A DNA stretch of 64,000 bases from Parasphingopyxis marina (GTDB lineage Bacteria > Pseudomonadota > Alphaproteobacteria > Sphingomonadales > Sphingomonadaceae): NCBI RefSeq assembly GCF_014237875.1, contig NZ_JACJVJ010000001.1:546501-610500 (forward strand), in the 5' to 3' direction. The stretch's first letter is position 1; the number at the start of each line of letters is the position of its first letter. Under the pieces are notes generated by a model. It did no database searches. It was not told where the DNA came from and saw only the letters and a list, made by a program, of their open reading frames with translations. Below are positions 20,419 to 29,143 of this stretch, in pieces. Made by a program: the position numbers and the translations under genes.

Positions 20419-21072
20419 CTATTCTACCGGCTGTATCTCCATCACATCGACCAGCGATTCGAAGCGCGGATAGGGAAATATGATCCGCCAGCGATCCTCG
20501 CCGATGCGTTCGAATATCCCGGCCATGTCGCGGCCGTCGTCGCGGCCATAGACATGGGCGCGGGTCTCGTCGCCGAGTTGCAGCACGCCGAGGAATATCA
20601 TCCGCAGCCGGCTGTCGGGATAGAGCGTGCCGATCGGCCGCTGTGAGCCGTCGAGCTTCCGGAAGCGCAGCACATCGACATCCGCATCGGCCCGGCAGCG
20701 AAACCAGGGATAGGCGACATAGTTGAGCGACAGGGTCGCCTGCGATCCCAGCTTGATGAAGCGGCAGCGATATTCGCCGACCGGCGGGCGCGGATCGGCG
20801 AGCGCGGCATCCGGTTGCAGCAGCGCGCCTTCGGCCGCGACGTCGGCCGCGTGGCCGCTCGCCGACGCATCGGCAATGCCTTCGGTAAAGGATCGCCGCC
20901 CATGGGCGATGCGCCACCGGTCATGTTCGGTCGCGATCGCCCGCCAATAGGTCGGCAGTTCCTGTTCGGGATTGGCGCCGGCCGGGGTTCCGGTCACGCC
21001 TTCGGTATAGGCGCAGCCCGGCAGGGCGAGCGCCGCCACCAGGGCCGTCAACAGTGCCGTTTTCCCCACCAT
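20419..21072 (-). CDS. DUF4893 lipoprotein
   Basis: 217 residues. The N-terminus is a lipoprotein signal with lipobox LALPGC, giving a lipid-anchored Cys near residue 20. The rest shows the DUF4893 pattern: EHDRWRIAHGRRSFTEGIAD, GEYRCRFIKLGS, a Tyr/Phe-rich strand, then GTLYPDSRLRMIFLGVLQLG and RVIF-like strand RWRIIFPYPRFESLVDVMEI. It is expected at the periplasmic face. Function is unknown. It starts divergently from the TPR-like secreted protein gene, with a 67-base gap. Confidence 0.85.
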   Translation of the reverse strand: MVGKTALLTALVAALALPGCAYTEGVTGTPAGANPEQELPTYWRAIATEHDRWRIAHGRRSFTEGIADASASGHAADVAAEGALLQPDAALADPRPPVGEYRCRFIKLGSQATLSLNYVAYPWFRCRADADVDVLRFRKLDGSQRPIGTLYPDSRLRMIFLGVLQLGDETRAHVYGRDDGRDMAGIFERIGEDRWRIIFPYPRFESLVDVMEIQPVE

Positions 21073-21139
21073 GGCATCACTTTAACCGACGCGATGGAGT
21101 TGGGATAGCCTTGGCGAACGCGCCGCGATAGGAAGGGGA

Positions 21140-22729
21140 ATGTTGCCGCTGATCCTTCCGCTTCTTGTGCTGGTGCCGACCGCGGTTCCCGCCGAAAGCG
21201 CCTTGTCGGCGCCTGCCGTCGAAGCCTTGCCGCAGACCGGGACCGACGACCTGTCCGGCGAGCTTTCGCGGATCACCGACGCCGTGCTCGAAGCGAGCGA
21301 AAGCGAGGACGTCGCCGCCGCCCAGGCGGCCGCCACCGAGCTTCTTGCGCTTATCGACGGACAGATGGCGCCGGCGCTCGCGGTGGACGATCCGGAAGTC
21401 GTCGCGGCCTATCACGCGCTGCGCGGATGGGCGATGTGGGTGCTCGACCGAATCGAGGAAGCCGACCGCGAATTCGCGCTGATCGAGCCCAGCCAGGCGC
21501 GCGATGCCGGCTATCTCGATTTTCGGCACGATCTCGCGCTCGATCAGGAAGATTGGCCGAAGCTTCTCGAAATCCTCGAGACCGATGTCGCGGCGGGCGG
21601 CGATCCCGAAACGATGATCGTCAATCACTATACGATCGACGATCTCGAAGGCCTGCGCTATTTTCTCGGCTATTCCGCCGAGACCAACGGGCGGGTCGCG
21701 GAACTGCTGCTGACCTCCAATTGGGGCACGGACCGGCCGCCCGGCGATCGCGACTGGATCTATTCCTTCGCCTTTGTGCGCCGGGTAACGGCCGGCGACG
21801 AAGCGGGCGCGCGCGACGTGCTGAACCGGATGCGGGCGCCGGACTATATCGCGGAACTGCTGATCAATCCGGCTTATGCCGCATATCATGCCGAGATCGA
21901 GGCGCGGCACGGCACGGATCTCGGCGAGAGCGCCGAGCGGCTGCGCGCCGCGCTCGAATCGATGTGGGACGCGCGGAGCGGCGAGGCCCGCTACCTGCTG
22001 GACTATATGATCGCCTTGCGCGCGCTCGGGCGGCACCAGGAAATCGCGGACCGTTTCACACCGCTCGTCGATGCGGCACAGGCGGCGATGGCCGCGGGCG
22101 ACAGCGAGCATTTCCTGCTCAACGCCGACGGCTTTTTCGTGGTCGATTATCTCGCCGAGGCGGAAATGTCTCTCGGGCGTAACGAAGCGGCGGAAGCGCG
22201 GATGGACCGGCTGCTGGAGCTCGGCATCGAGGAACATCCGGCGCTCATCAACCAGGGGATCAACGCGCTCGACCTCTATTTCCAGGAAGGCCGCTACGGC
22301 GAGGCGCTGGCCCGGGCGCGCTCGCTCGATGCGCTCGATGAAGGCATCGCTTCGCCCTATGGCCGCGCGTTCATCTGGGGCGCGGCCGCCTGCGCCGCGC
22401 ATTTGCAGGGCGATGCGGACGAAGCGGCCCAGTGGCGGGCGCGGCTGACGGAGGATCCTGCGATCAACGCGCCGGTCGTGTTCGATACGCTCCTGTGCCT
22501 CGACGATCCCGATGCTGCGGCCGCCTTCGCCATCGAAATGCTGGCGGGAGACGATCCGGTCACCCTCTTGATGACCTTTCAGGAGTTGCGGCTGTGGCGG
22601 CCGATCGGCGCCTATGACGCGCTGCTCCAGGAGCGGCGGGACGCGGCGTTCGCGCGCCCCGATCTGCGCCGGGCGATCGCCGCCGCCGGTGGCATCCGCA
22701 GCTTCGCGCTCGCCGAATTCGGCGGCTAG
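21140..22729 (+). CDS. Secreted helical-repeat (TPR-like) protein of unknown function
   Basis: 529 residues from an ATG with GGAAGGGGA upstream. A signal peptide (MLPLILPLLVLVPTAVPAES) is followed by an almost wholly alpha-helical, Ala/Glu/Leu-rich sequence with degenerate TPR-like helix pairs. Examples are the pairs near FFVVDYLAEAEMSLGRNEAA and INQGINALDLYFQEGRYGEA. It is probably periplasmic and acts in protein contacts. No catalytic motif was seen and no named family recognised. It is convergent with the bdhA gene (16-base gap). Confidence 0.75.
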   Translation: MLPLILPLLVLVPTAVPAESALSAPAVEALPQTGTDDLSGELSRITDAVLEASESEDVAAAQAAATELLALIDGQMAPALAVDDPEVVAAYHALRGWAMWVLDRIEEADREFALIEPSQARDAGYLDFRHDLALDQEDWPKLLEILETDVAAGGDPETMIVNHYTIDDLEGLRYFLGYSAETNGRVAELLLTSNWGTDRPPGDRDWIYSFAFVRRVTAGDEAGARDVLNRMRAPDYIAELLINPAYAAYHAEIEARHGTDLGESAERLRAALESMWDARSGEARYLLDYMIALRALGRHQEIADRFTPLVDAAQAAMAAGDSEHFLLNADGFFVVDYLAEAEMSLGRNEAAEARMDRLLELGIEEHPALINQGINALDLYFQEGRYGEALARARSLDALDEGIASPYGRAFIWGAAACAAHLQGDADEAAQWRARLTEDPAINAPVVFDTLLCLDDPDAAAAFAIEMLAGDDPVTLLMTFQELRLWRPIGAYDALLQERRDAAFARPDLRRAIAAAGGIRSFALAEFGG

Positions 22730-22745
22730 GCGGCGCTTTCACCCG

Positions 22746-23546
22746 CTATTGCGCGGTCCAGCCGCCATCCATCGACAGGTTCGCGCCGGTGATCCCGGCC
22801 GCCGCGTCGCCGCACAGATAGACGGCGAGGCCCGCCACTTCTTCGGGCTGGACGAACTGCTTGGTCGGCTGGGCGGCGAGCAGCACGTCGTTCATCACCT
22901 GTTCGCGGGTCAGCCCGCGCGCCTTCATCGTGTCGGGGATCTGGTTCTCGACAAGCGGCGTCCAGACATAGCCGGGGCTGATCGCGTTCACCGTTACGCC
23001 CTGTTCGGCGGTTTCCAGCGCAACCGTCTTCACTAGGCCCGCGATGCCGTGCTTGGCGGCGACATAGGCGCTTTTGCCCGGGCTCGCGACGAGCGAATGG
23101 GCGGACGCTGTGCAGATGATCCGGCCCCAGCCCTTCTCCTTCATGCCGGGCACGACGGCGCGCATCAGGTGCCAGGCGGAGCTGAGATTGATGGCGATGA
23201 TCGCGTCCCATTTCTCGATCGGGAAATCCTCGATCTTTGCGACATGCTGGATGCCGGCATTGGCGATGGCGATATCGGGCGATCCCATTTCCTCGGTGCA
23301 GCGCGCGACCATCGCCGCGATCTCGTCGGGCTTGGTCATGTCGGCGTCCGAATAGGCGGCTTTCGCGCCCGAGGCCTCGGCCAGCGCCCTGCGCTCGGCC
23401 TCGATCTCGTCGGGCTTGCCGAAGCCGTTGATCATGACGCTGGCACCCTCGGCGGCGAGCGCCTTGGCATAGGCGAGGCCGATGCCGGACGTGGAGCCGG
23501 TGACGATCGCGGTCTTGCCTGCAAGAGATTGGGAAACGGAGGTCAT
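22746..23546 (-). CDS. bdhA: 3-hydroxybutyrate dehydrogenase (SDR)
   Basis: 266 residues, the usual size. Motifs of a classical SDR are present: NAD-binding TGSTSGIG, NAGIQH, the catalytic Ser in TASAHSLVASP and YVAAKHG (YxxxK). Segments typical of 3-hydroxybutyrate dehydrogenase follow (GYVWTPLVENQIPDTMKARG and LLAAQPTKQFVQPEEVAGLA). It oxidises (R)-3-hydroxybutyrate to acetoacetate with NAD+ in the cytosol, as in use of polyhydroxybutyrate. The ATG at 23546 is chosen since homology begins at SLAGKTAIVTG; the open frame extends further upstream into the patatin gene. It lies 37 bases after that gene, so both are likely one operon. Confidence 0.93.
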   Translation of the reverse strand: MTSVSQSLAGKTAIVTGSTSGIGLAYAKALAAEGASVMINGFGKPDEIEAERRALAEASGAKAAYSDADMTKPDEIAAMVARCTEEMGSPDIAIANAGIQHVAKIEDFPIEKWDAIIAINLSSAWHLMRAVVPGMKEKGWGRIICTASAHSLVASPGKSAYVAAKHGIAGLVKTVALETAEQGVTVNAISPGYVWTPLVENQIPDTMKARGLTREQVMNDVLLAAQPTKQFVQPEEVAGLAVYLCGDAAAGITGANLSMDGGWTAQ

Positions 23547-23583
23547 GGGGGAATTCGCTTTCTCTCGGTGCGGGGTGAGGGCG

Positions 23584-24720
23584 CTATCGGGGGGTAAGGT
23601 CGAAGGCGGCGGTCTTGCCGTCGACGATGTTGCGGGCAAGCACCTCGCCATGGCGGATGGTTTCGGCGACCGCCTTGCCGCCGGCCTGCCAATGTTCGTC
23701 CATCGTCCGGCGCGAAAATTCATAGTCGCGCGAACCGCCCTCCCAGGCGTTGCTGCGATAGATGAGATGGACGATGTTGACCGCCTTTTCCTGCGCCAGC
23801 GCGGCGAGCGCCGCGACGTCGGGATCCTCGCGCATCGCGGCGGGGAGCTTGGCCAGCACCGTGCGGATCGCCTCGTCCTGCGCGCGGCGTTCGAGGAAGC
23901 TCGTCGTCACCTGGCGGGTGCGGCTCGAATAGCGGATTTCCTTCTCGCGCGCCCAGACATCGGCGATCGTGCTCGGCCGCGCATCGGCGGCGGAAAAGAG
24001 GTCTACCTGGAAGACCAGCATGTCCTCCTCCTGCTCCTCCAGCACATATTGAAGCGGGGTGTTGGAGACCAGACCGCCGTCCCACCACAGGCAGCCGTCG
24101 ATCTCGACCGGCGGCAGGCCCGGCGGCAGCGCGCCCGAAGCCATGATGTGGCGCGCGTCGATCCGCTCCTTGGCGGTATCGAAATAGCGGAAATTGCCGC
24201 TTTCGACATTCACCGCGCCGACCGAGAGGCGGATATGGCCGTTGTTGAGCAGGTCCCAGTCGACATGATCGTCGAGCGTGCTTTCCAGCGGCGAGGAATC
24301 GTAGAAGCTCAGCGCTTCGGGGCTGCCCGGCGGCGCGAAGGCGGGCGGCACGGGGCGCGGCGCGAAAAAGCCGGGCACGCCGTTCAGCGCCACGAAACCC
24401 GCCGACCATTCATGCACGGCCTCGCGGATCAGGTCGTCGGGCCAGACCGGGAAGCTGGGCAGCGCGCCGGTGAGCTTTTCCCAGAAATTGCGGAGCATGC
24501 GCGCGCGGCTGCCGACGGGATTGCCGGCGATGATCGCGGCGTTGATCGCGCCGATCGAAATGCCCGCCAGCCAGTTGGGTTCGATCCTGCTGTCGGCCAG
24601 CGCCTCGAACACCCCGGCCTGGAAAGATCCGAGCGCGCCGCCGCCCTGCAACACCAGCGCGGTTTGCGGCGGCAGGGGCAGGGGCGCCTGCGCGCGGAAA
24701 GGGGGATCTGCGTCGGCCAT
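23584..24720 (-). CDS. Patatin-like phospholipase with DUF3734 tail
   Basis: 378 residues. Patatin motifs: the oxyanion loop LQGGGALGSFQAGV, the nucleophile in GISIG (Ser about 55) and the catalytic Asp in DGGLVSNTPL. The C-terminal ~100 residues follow the DUF3734 pattern (REKEIRYSSRTRQVTTSFLE; VNIVHLIYRSNAWEGGSRDY). No signal peptide, so probably cytosolic. It sits just upstream of bdhA, a pairing that suggests a link to polyhydroxybutyrate or lipid turnover; some patatin proteins attach to PHB granules. The start is ATG 24720 or 24738; neither has a good ribosome site. Confidence 0.9.
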   Translation of the reverse strand: MADADPPFRAQAPLPLPPQTALVLQGGGALGSFQAGVFEALADSRIEPNWLAGISIGAINAAIIAGNPVGSRARMLRNFWEKLTGALPSFPVWPDDLIREAVHEWSAGFVALNGVPGFFAPRPVPPAFAPPGSPEALSFYDSSPLESTLDDHVDWDLLNNGHIRLSVGAVNVESGNFRYFDTAKERIDARHIMASGALPPGLPPVEIDGCLWWDGGLVSNTPLQYVLEEQEEDMLVFQVDLFSAADARPSTIADVWAREKEIRYSSRTRQVTTSFLERRAQDEAIRTVLAKLPAAMREDPDVAALAALAQEKAVNIVHLIYRSNAWEGGSRDYEFSRRTMDEHWQAGGKAVAETIRHGEVLARNIVDGKTAAFDLTPR

Positions 24721-24850
24721 GATTGTGCAACGCACCATAGCGCATCGGGTTCATTCCGGCCAACCATGGTTTCGTGCAATCTTGTGCGCGCCAATTGCAA
24801 CCTGCAGGGCCCCGGCGCATTATCTTGCTGGCATCAGGGAGAGAATCGCC

Positions 24851-25765
24851 ATGCGCCTCGGCGGACGACGGACCAGCAGCAATATCGAACGGCAGACCGG
24901 CGGTGGCCGCGGCGGCGGCTTTCGCCTGCCCGGCGGGATGGGCGGCGGTGGCGGCCTGCCCTTGCCCTCCAGCGGGCGCGGCCAGCTCGGTTGCGGTTCG
25001 ATCGCGTTCATCGTGATCATCTTCCTCGTCATGTCCTATATGGGCGGCGGCGTTGGCGGGCTCGGGCTGACGGACGGCAGCGGCGGCCCGGCGGGCGGCG
25101 GCGAAGTGACCCGCGGCGAACAGGCGATCCAGGACGAAACCGACCGGTTCGTCGCGCAGGTGCTCGCTTCGACCGAGGATCGCTGGGGCGAAATCTTCGC
25201 CGAACGCGGCGAGCGCTACCAGCCGGCGACCCTGGTCTTCTACGATAATCGCGGCAGCTCCGGCTGCGGCGCGGCGGATTCGGCGATGGGGCCTTTCTAT
25301 TGCCCGGCCGACCAGAAAATCTATCTCGACACCGCCTTTTTCAACCAGATGCGCACCGATCTCGGCGCCGGCGGCGATTTCGCCCAGGCCTATGTCGTCG
25401 CGCATGAAGTCGGCCATCATATCCAGACGATCACCGGCATCTCGAGCCGCGTCCGCCAGCAGCAGCAGCGCGCGAGCCGCGAGGAGGGCAATGCGCTGCA
25501 GGTGCGGATGGAATTGCAGGCCGATTGCTATGCCGGCGTCTGGGCCAATCGCGAACGCGACGCGATGGAGCCCGGCGATTTCGAGGAAGGCATGCGCGCC
25601 GCCCAGGCGATCGGCGACGATACGCTCCAACAGGCCGCGCAGGGCTATACGGTGCCCGAAAGCTTTACCCATGGCACATCGGCGCAGCGCCAGCGCTGGC
25701 TGCGGCGCGGCATCGAAAGCGGCGATCCGGCGCAGTGCGATACCTTCAGGACGAACCGGCTCTAG
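24851..25765 (+). CDS. YpfJ-family neutral zinc metallopeptidase
   Basis: 304 residues; the ATG has GGGAGAG upstream. A Gly-rich N-terminal tail (RRTSSNIERQTGGGRGGG) is followed by one membrane segment (GCGSIAFIVIIFLVMSYMGG). The catalytic part has the metal motif HEVGHH (HExxH) in YVVAHEVGHHIQTITG and the third-ligand region ELQADCYAGVWAN. This is the putative neutral zinc metallopeptidase family (YpfJ), inner-membrane anchored with the domain likely outside. Substrates are unknown. Its last four bases overlap the 3' end of the convergent downstream gene. Confidence 0.9.
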   Translation: MRLGGRRTSSNIERQTGGGRGGGFRLPGGMGGGGGLPLPSSGRGQLGCGSIAFIVIIFLVMSYMGGGVGGLGLTDGSGGPAGGGEVTRGEQAIQDETDRFVAQVLASTEDRWGEIFAERGERYQPATLVFYDNRGSSGCGAADSAMGPFYCPADQKIYLDTAFFNQMRTDLGAGGDFAQAYVVAHEVGHHIQTITGISSRVRQQQQRASREEGNALQVRMELQADCYAGVWANRERDAMEPGDFEEGMRAAQAIGDDTLQQAAQGYTVPESFTHGTSAQRQRWLRRGIESGDPAQCDTFRTNRL

Positions 25766-27696
25766 CGGCCCGGTTTCGGCCTGGCGGCGGGGCGCGTGTA
25801 GAGGCGATTGATCGCGGCCTGCAGCAGGAAGCTCGCGGCGATGGCGGCGGCGCTCGCGGCGAGCGTCGCATAGCCGGCGATCGCGGCAAGGCAGGCAAGG
25901 CCGATCGGCGCCGGATCGAACGCGCAAAAATCGATCGCCACCCCCAGCAGGATCGCCGCGGCCGTGCCCAGGAAGCAAAGCGCGGCGGCAATCGCCTGGC
26001 TGCGCAGAAAGGCGCGGGTCACGGGCCCCTTGCCGTCCGCCCGCGCCAATATCGCGTTGAGCCTCGCTTCGCGCAGCCAACGGCTGACGCCGGCGAGCGC
26101 AAGCAGGGCAAAGGCGATGCCGGTGGCCGGCGGCCAGACCTGCCCGAACCGCTCCCAAAACTCCGAAAGGCTCGAAAAGGCCGCCGCCTCGACGATCCCG
26201 AACCAGGCCATCGCGCCGCCGGCGAACACCGCGACCGCCCCGGTGAGCAGGCTCAGGGCGACGATGATCAGGACGAACTGCGCGGCGGCCCGGGCATTGG
26301 CGGCGCGCGGCCGGTCGTCGCCGATGATCGCGTCCGGGCCGTCGATCAGCCAGTGCATGATCTCGCGCCGCTGGCGAATGCGCCGCGTATCGGCCGAACG
26401 CTCGCGCGATCGGAAATAGCGGATATGCGAAAGGCCGGGCAGGGCATCGTGCGTGGTGCCGTAATTTTCGAGCGCCGGCAGCACGCGTTCCAGCACCGGA
26501 TCGCTGAACGAATCGATCTTGCCGCTGACCGGATCGTTGGCGCTGTTGAGGTTGATCCAGCGGCAATATCCGCGGAAGGGCGGCTTGCCGTCGATACAGT
26601 CGGTTGCCGAAGCAACGATGCGCGGCCAGATCGCCGCGAACTTGTCGAGCGGCGAACCATAGGTCAGCAGCCCGTGCAGCCCCTTGAACAGGCGCCGGCG
26701 GTTGACGACCTCGTCCGGCCCGAGCCAGGCCGGGCGGGCGGGCATCATCAGGTGAAGATCGCTTTCGTCCCGGCGCCCGACGCCCTCGCCTGACTTGAAG
26801 GGCGCGGGCAACGCGTTCCACTGCGCCTGGCTCAGATAGTTGGGCAGCGCATGGCCGATCTCGGTGATCCCGTTATAGGCGAGTACCGTGCCGAGGCTGT
26901 GCGCGGAGATATACCAGCGCGCATAGCCGCGCGTCGCCATGCCCACCATTTCGGCGACCATCCGGCGGCGGATCGGCACGCGGAGCGGCTGGCCGGGATC
27001 GCTCGCCAGGCTGTTGTTGGGCGCGGCGCGCCGCTCATAGGTGCGGACATCGCCGATATATTGGAAGATCAGGGTCGTCGACGGTGCATCGGCAAGAAAG
27101 CCGAGCAGCCGTTTGAGCAGCGCCCAGGAGAAGAGCGTGAACAGCGCGCACAGCCCGGCCAGCGAGAGTCGTGCCCGCACGCCGACCTCTACGAGAAAAT
27201 TGCCGGCCGAGGAGCGCGGCATCGCTGTCAGCGGCCCCTTGCCGGGCTTCGCCTTGGCGTCCTCGTCGATTTCGCCCCGGCGCAGGTCCCCGGTCTCGAC
27301 ATGGCTGGTGCCGGTGGGGTCGAGCTCGCGAAAAATCGGCGCCGACCATTGGCCGAGCCCCCACCACCAGAAGGCGATCTTCTCGGACAGCGTCTCGCGG
27401 CCGCCCAGATCGGCCCACCAGACTTCATGGCATTCGATCTCGATATGGAAGGGCTCGCCGCCGGCCCGCTCCTTGGTCCGGGCGATCACCGACACGGTCA
27501 TCGGCGCCAGCGCGTTCTCGCCATATTCGGTATCGCCGGGCGCGCGTTTCCATCCCGCCGTGCGATCGGTGACGGCGACTTCATAGGCGCCCGCGTCCTT
27601 GATCAGCTCGGCATATTCCCGAACCGAGGTGCGCAGATGCTCGAAACGCTCTTGTTGTCCTATGCCATGGACAAACAGCAGGCCGACCTTTTCCAT
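25762..27696 (-). CDS. Large membrane protein with alpha/beta-hydrolase (lipase-type) motif
   Basis: 644 residues, ATG 27696 with GGGAGA upstream. The N-terminus begins like an alpha/beta hydrolase (VGLLFVHGIGQQ), and a Ser nucleophile elbow is visible as YISAHSLGTVLAYN near residue 265. A GSPLDKFAAIWPR segment looks like the strand after the elbow. One membrane segment lies near residues 178-200 (inside the hydrolase region) and four or so at the C-terminus from about 490 onward. It is not a characterised family that I recognise. It may hydrolyse a lipid or peptide ester at the membrane. It has no obvious operon partner. Confidence 0.75.
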   Translation of the reverse strand: MEKVGLLFVHGIGQQERFEHLRTSVREYAELIKDAGAYEVAVTDRTAGWKRAPGDTEYGENALAPMTVSVIARTKERAGGEPFHIEIECHEVWWADLGGRETLSEKIAFWWWGLGQWSAPIFRELDPTGTSHVETGDLRRGEIDEDAKAKPGKGPLTAMPRSSAGNFLVEVGVRARLSLAGLCALFTLFSWALLKRLLGFLADAPSTTLIFQYIGDVRTYERRAAPNNSLASDPGQPLRVPIRRRMVAEMVGMATRGYARWYISAHSLGTVLAYNGITEIGHALPNYLSQAQWNALPAPFKSGEGVGRRDESDLHLMMPARPAWLGPDEVVNRRRLFKGLHGLLTYGSPLDKFAAIWPRIVASATDCIDGKPPFRGYCRWINLNSANDPVSGKIDSFSDPVLERVLPALENYGTTHDALPGLSHIRYFRSRERSADTRRIRQRREIMHWLIDGPDAIIGDDRPRAANARAAAQFVLIIVALSLLTGAVAVFAGGAMAWFGIVEAAAFSSLSEFWERFGQVWPPATGIAFALLALAGVSRWLREARLNAILARADGKGPVTRAFLRSQAIAAALCFLGTAAAILLGVAIDFCAFDPAPIGLACLAAIAGYATLAASAAAIAASFLLQAAINRLYTRPAARPKPGR

Positions 27697-27824
27697 CGCC
27701 TGTCTCCCGGCGCGGACAATGCCCCAGCCGGCAATTGCCGATCAAGCAAGGATTGGACCGCGATGAACCTGTTTTCCGGCCGGCGCCTGCGGCGCCCGAG
27801 CCGCGTTCGACGGTCTGGCTATCC

Positions 27825-28814
27825 CTAAAGCTTCACCAGCATCTTGCCCATATTGGCACCGGAAAACAGGCCGAGGAACGCGTCGACCTGGCTGTCGAGA
27901 CCCTCGAATACCGTCTCTTCGCTCTTCAGCTTTCCGGCCATGAACATCGCGCCCATATCGGCCTGGAATTCGTCCATCCGGGCCATGAACTGGGTGACGA
28001 TGAAGCCGCGCATCGTGATGCCCTTGCCGATCAGGTTCATGATATATTTGAAGCACATGGGGTCGGTGGAATTATAGCCGCCGATCATCCCGCATTCGGT
28101 GAAATGCGCGCCGGGATTGGCTGCCGCGAAGGCCGCGTCGAGATGGTCGCCCCCGACATTGTCGAAATAGACGTCGATGCCTTGGGGCGCAGCCTTCATC
28201 AGCGCCGCAGCGAGATCGCTTTCGGCCTTATAGTCGACAACGGCATCGGCGCCGAGCGACGTCACCCAGGCGCATTTTTCCGCGCCGCCGGCGGAGCCGA
28301 CCACGGTCATGCCCTTGGCCTTGGCGATCTGCACGACGGTGGAACCGACCGCGCCGGCCGCAGCGGACACGAACACGGTGTCGCCCGCTTTGGCCTGGCC
28401 GATATCGAGCAATCCGAAATAGGCGGTCATCCCCGGCATGCCGAGCATGCCCAGCGCCAGCTGCGGCGGAATTTCGAGCGGCGGCAGCTTGATCGCCTCG
28501 GCGGCGGGCAGCACGGCCTCGTCGCGCCAGCCCAGCATATGCTGGACGAGCTGGCCCTCTTCGAAACCCTCGGCTTTGCTCTCCACGATTTCGCCGACCG
28601 CGCCGCCCTGCATCGGTTCGCCGATCGCGAAGGGCGGGACATAGCTTTTCACGTCGCGCATCCGCCCGCGCATATAGGGATCGACCGAAAGCCAGTCGTT
28701 GCGGACGCGGACCATGCCGTCGCCGAGCGGGGTCTGCTCGAAATCCTTGAGTTCGAAATTGTCCGGGGTCGGCATTGCTTCGGGGCGCGATTTCAGGTGC
28801 CAGGCGCGGGCCAT
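27825..28814 (-). CDS. MDR-family NADP-dependent oxidoreductase (CurA/leukotriene B4 dehydrogenase type)
   Basis: 329 residues, ATG 28814 with GAGGAG eight bases upstream. It shows the zinc-free medium-chain reductase pattern: SVDPYMRGRM near the N-terminus, GMPGMTAYFGLLDIGQAKAG, the NADPH fold AAAGAVGSTVVQIAKAKGMT and VVGSAGGAEKC, then DVYFDNVGGDHLDAAF. This family reduces the double bond of alpha,beta-unsaturated ketones or aldehydes (2-alkenal / curcumin reductases). It is monocistronic. The open frame upstream of the ATG crosses the tRNA gene and is not coding. Confidence 0.92.
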   Translation of the reverse strand: MARAWHLKSRPEAMPTPDNFELKDFEQTPLGDGMVRVRNDWLSVDPYMRGRMRDVKSYVPPFAIGEPMQGGAVGEIVESKAEGFEEGQLVQHMLGWRDEAVLPAAEAIKLPPLEIPPQLALGMLGMPGMTAYFGLLDIGQAKAGDTVFVSAAAGAVGSTVVQIAKAKGMTVVGSAGGAEKCAWVTSLGADAVVDYKAESDLAAALMKAAPQGIDVYFDNVGGDHLDAAFAAANPGAHFTECGMIGGYNSTDPMCFKYIMNLIGKGITMRGFIVTQFMARMDEFQADMGAMFMAGKLKSEETVFEGLDSQVDAFLGLFSGANMGKMLVKL

Positions 28815-28994
28815 GTCTTTCTCCTCGTCGGTGCGATCCGTTCGGCGAATCGGGTTTTGTTCTGCAACCGGTGATATCAGCAATGCGCGGAAAGCGCGCC
28901 CCCCGAAACGGGCCCGCACTCGGCCATTGCGCCTAGGGATATGCGCCGCTAAAGGGGGCGCCTTCGCCCGTCGGGGCGGAGCGAACGATGGTGC

Positions 28995-29070
28995 GGGGCT
29001 GTAGCTCAGTTGGGAGAGCGCTGCAATCGCACTGCAGAGGTCGGGGGTTCGAATCCCCCTAGCTCCACCA
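28995..29070 (+). tRNA. tRNA-Ala (anticodon CGC)
   Basis: A 76-base cloverleaf reads directly. Acceptor GGGGCTG pairs with TAGCTCC and includes the G3.U70 pair that identifies alanine tRNAs. A D arm GCTC/GAGC, an anticodon stem CTGCA/TGCAG with loop ATCGCAC (anticodon CGC, reading GCG codons) and a T arm GGGGG-TTCGAAT-CCCCC follow. The CCA end is encoded. No integrated element is seen next to it. Confidence 0.97.
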
Positions 29071-29143
29071 TCGAATTCTTCCGGCAGCGTGCGATGGCGG
29101 CACCGGCAAGACAAGACGCCGCCTGCGTCCTATACAGCCCCGC

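Noticed and set aside
28815-29114. N-terminal extension of the MDR oxidoreductase containing GGARGIRTPDLCSA
   Set aside because: Also a tRNA-antisense artefact; ATG 28814 has a GAGGAG ribosome site.
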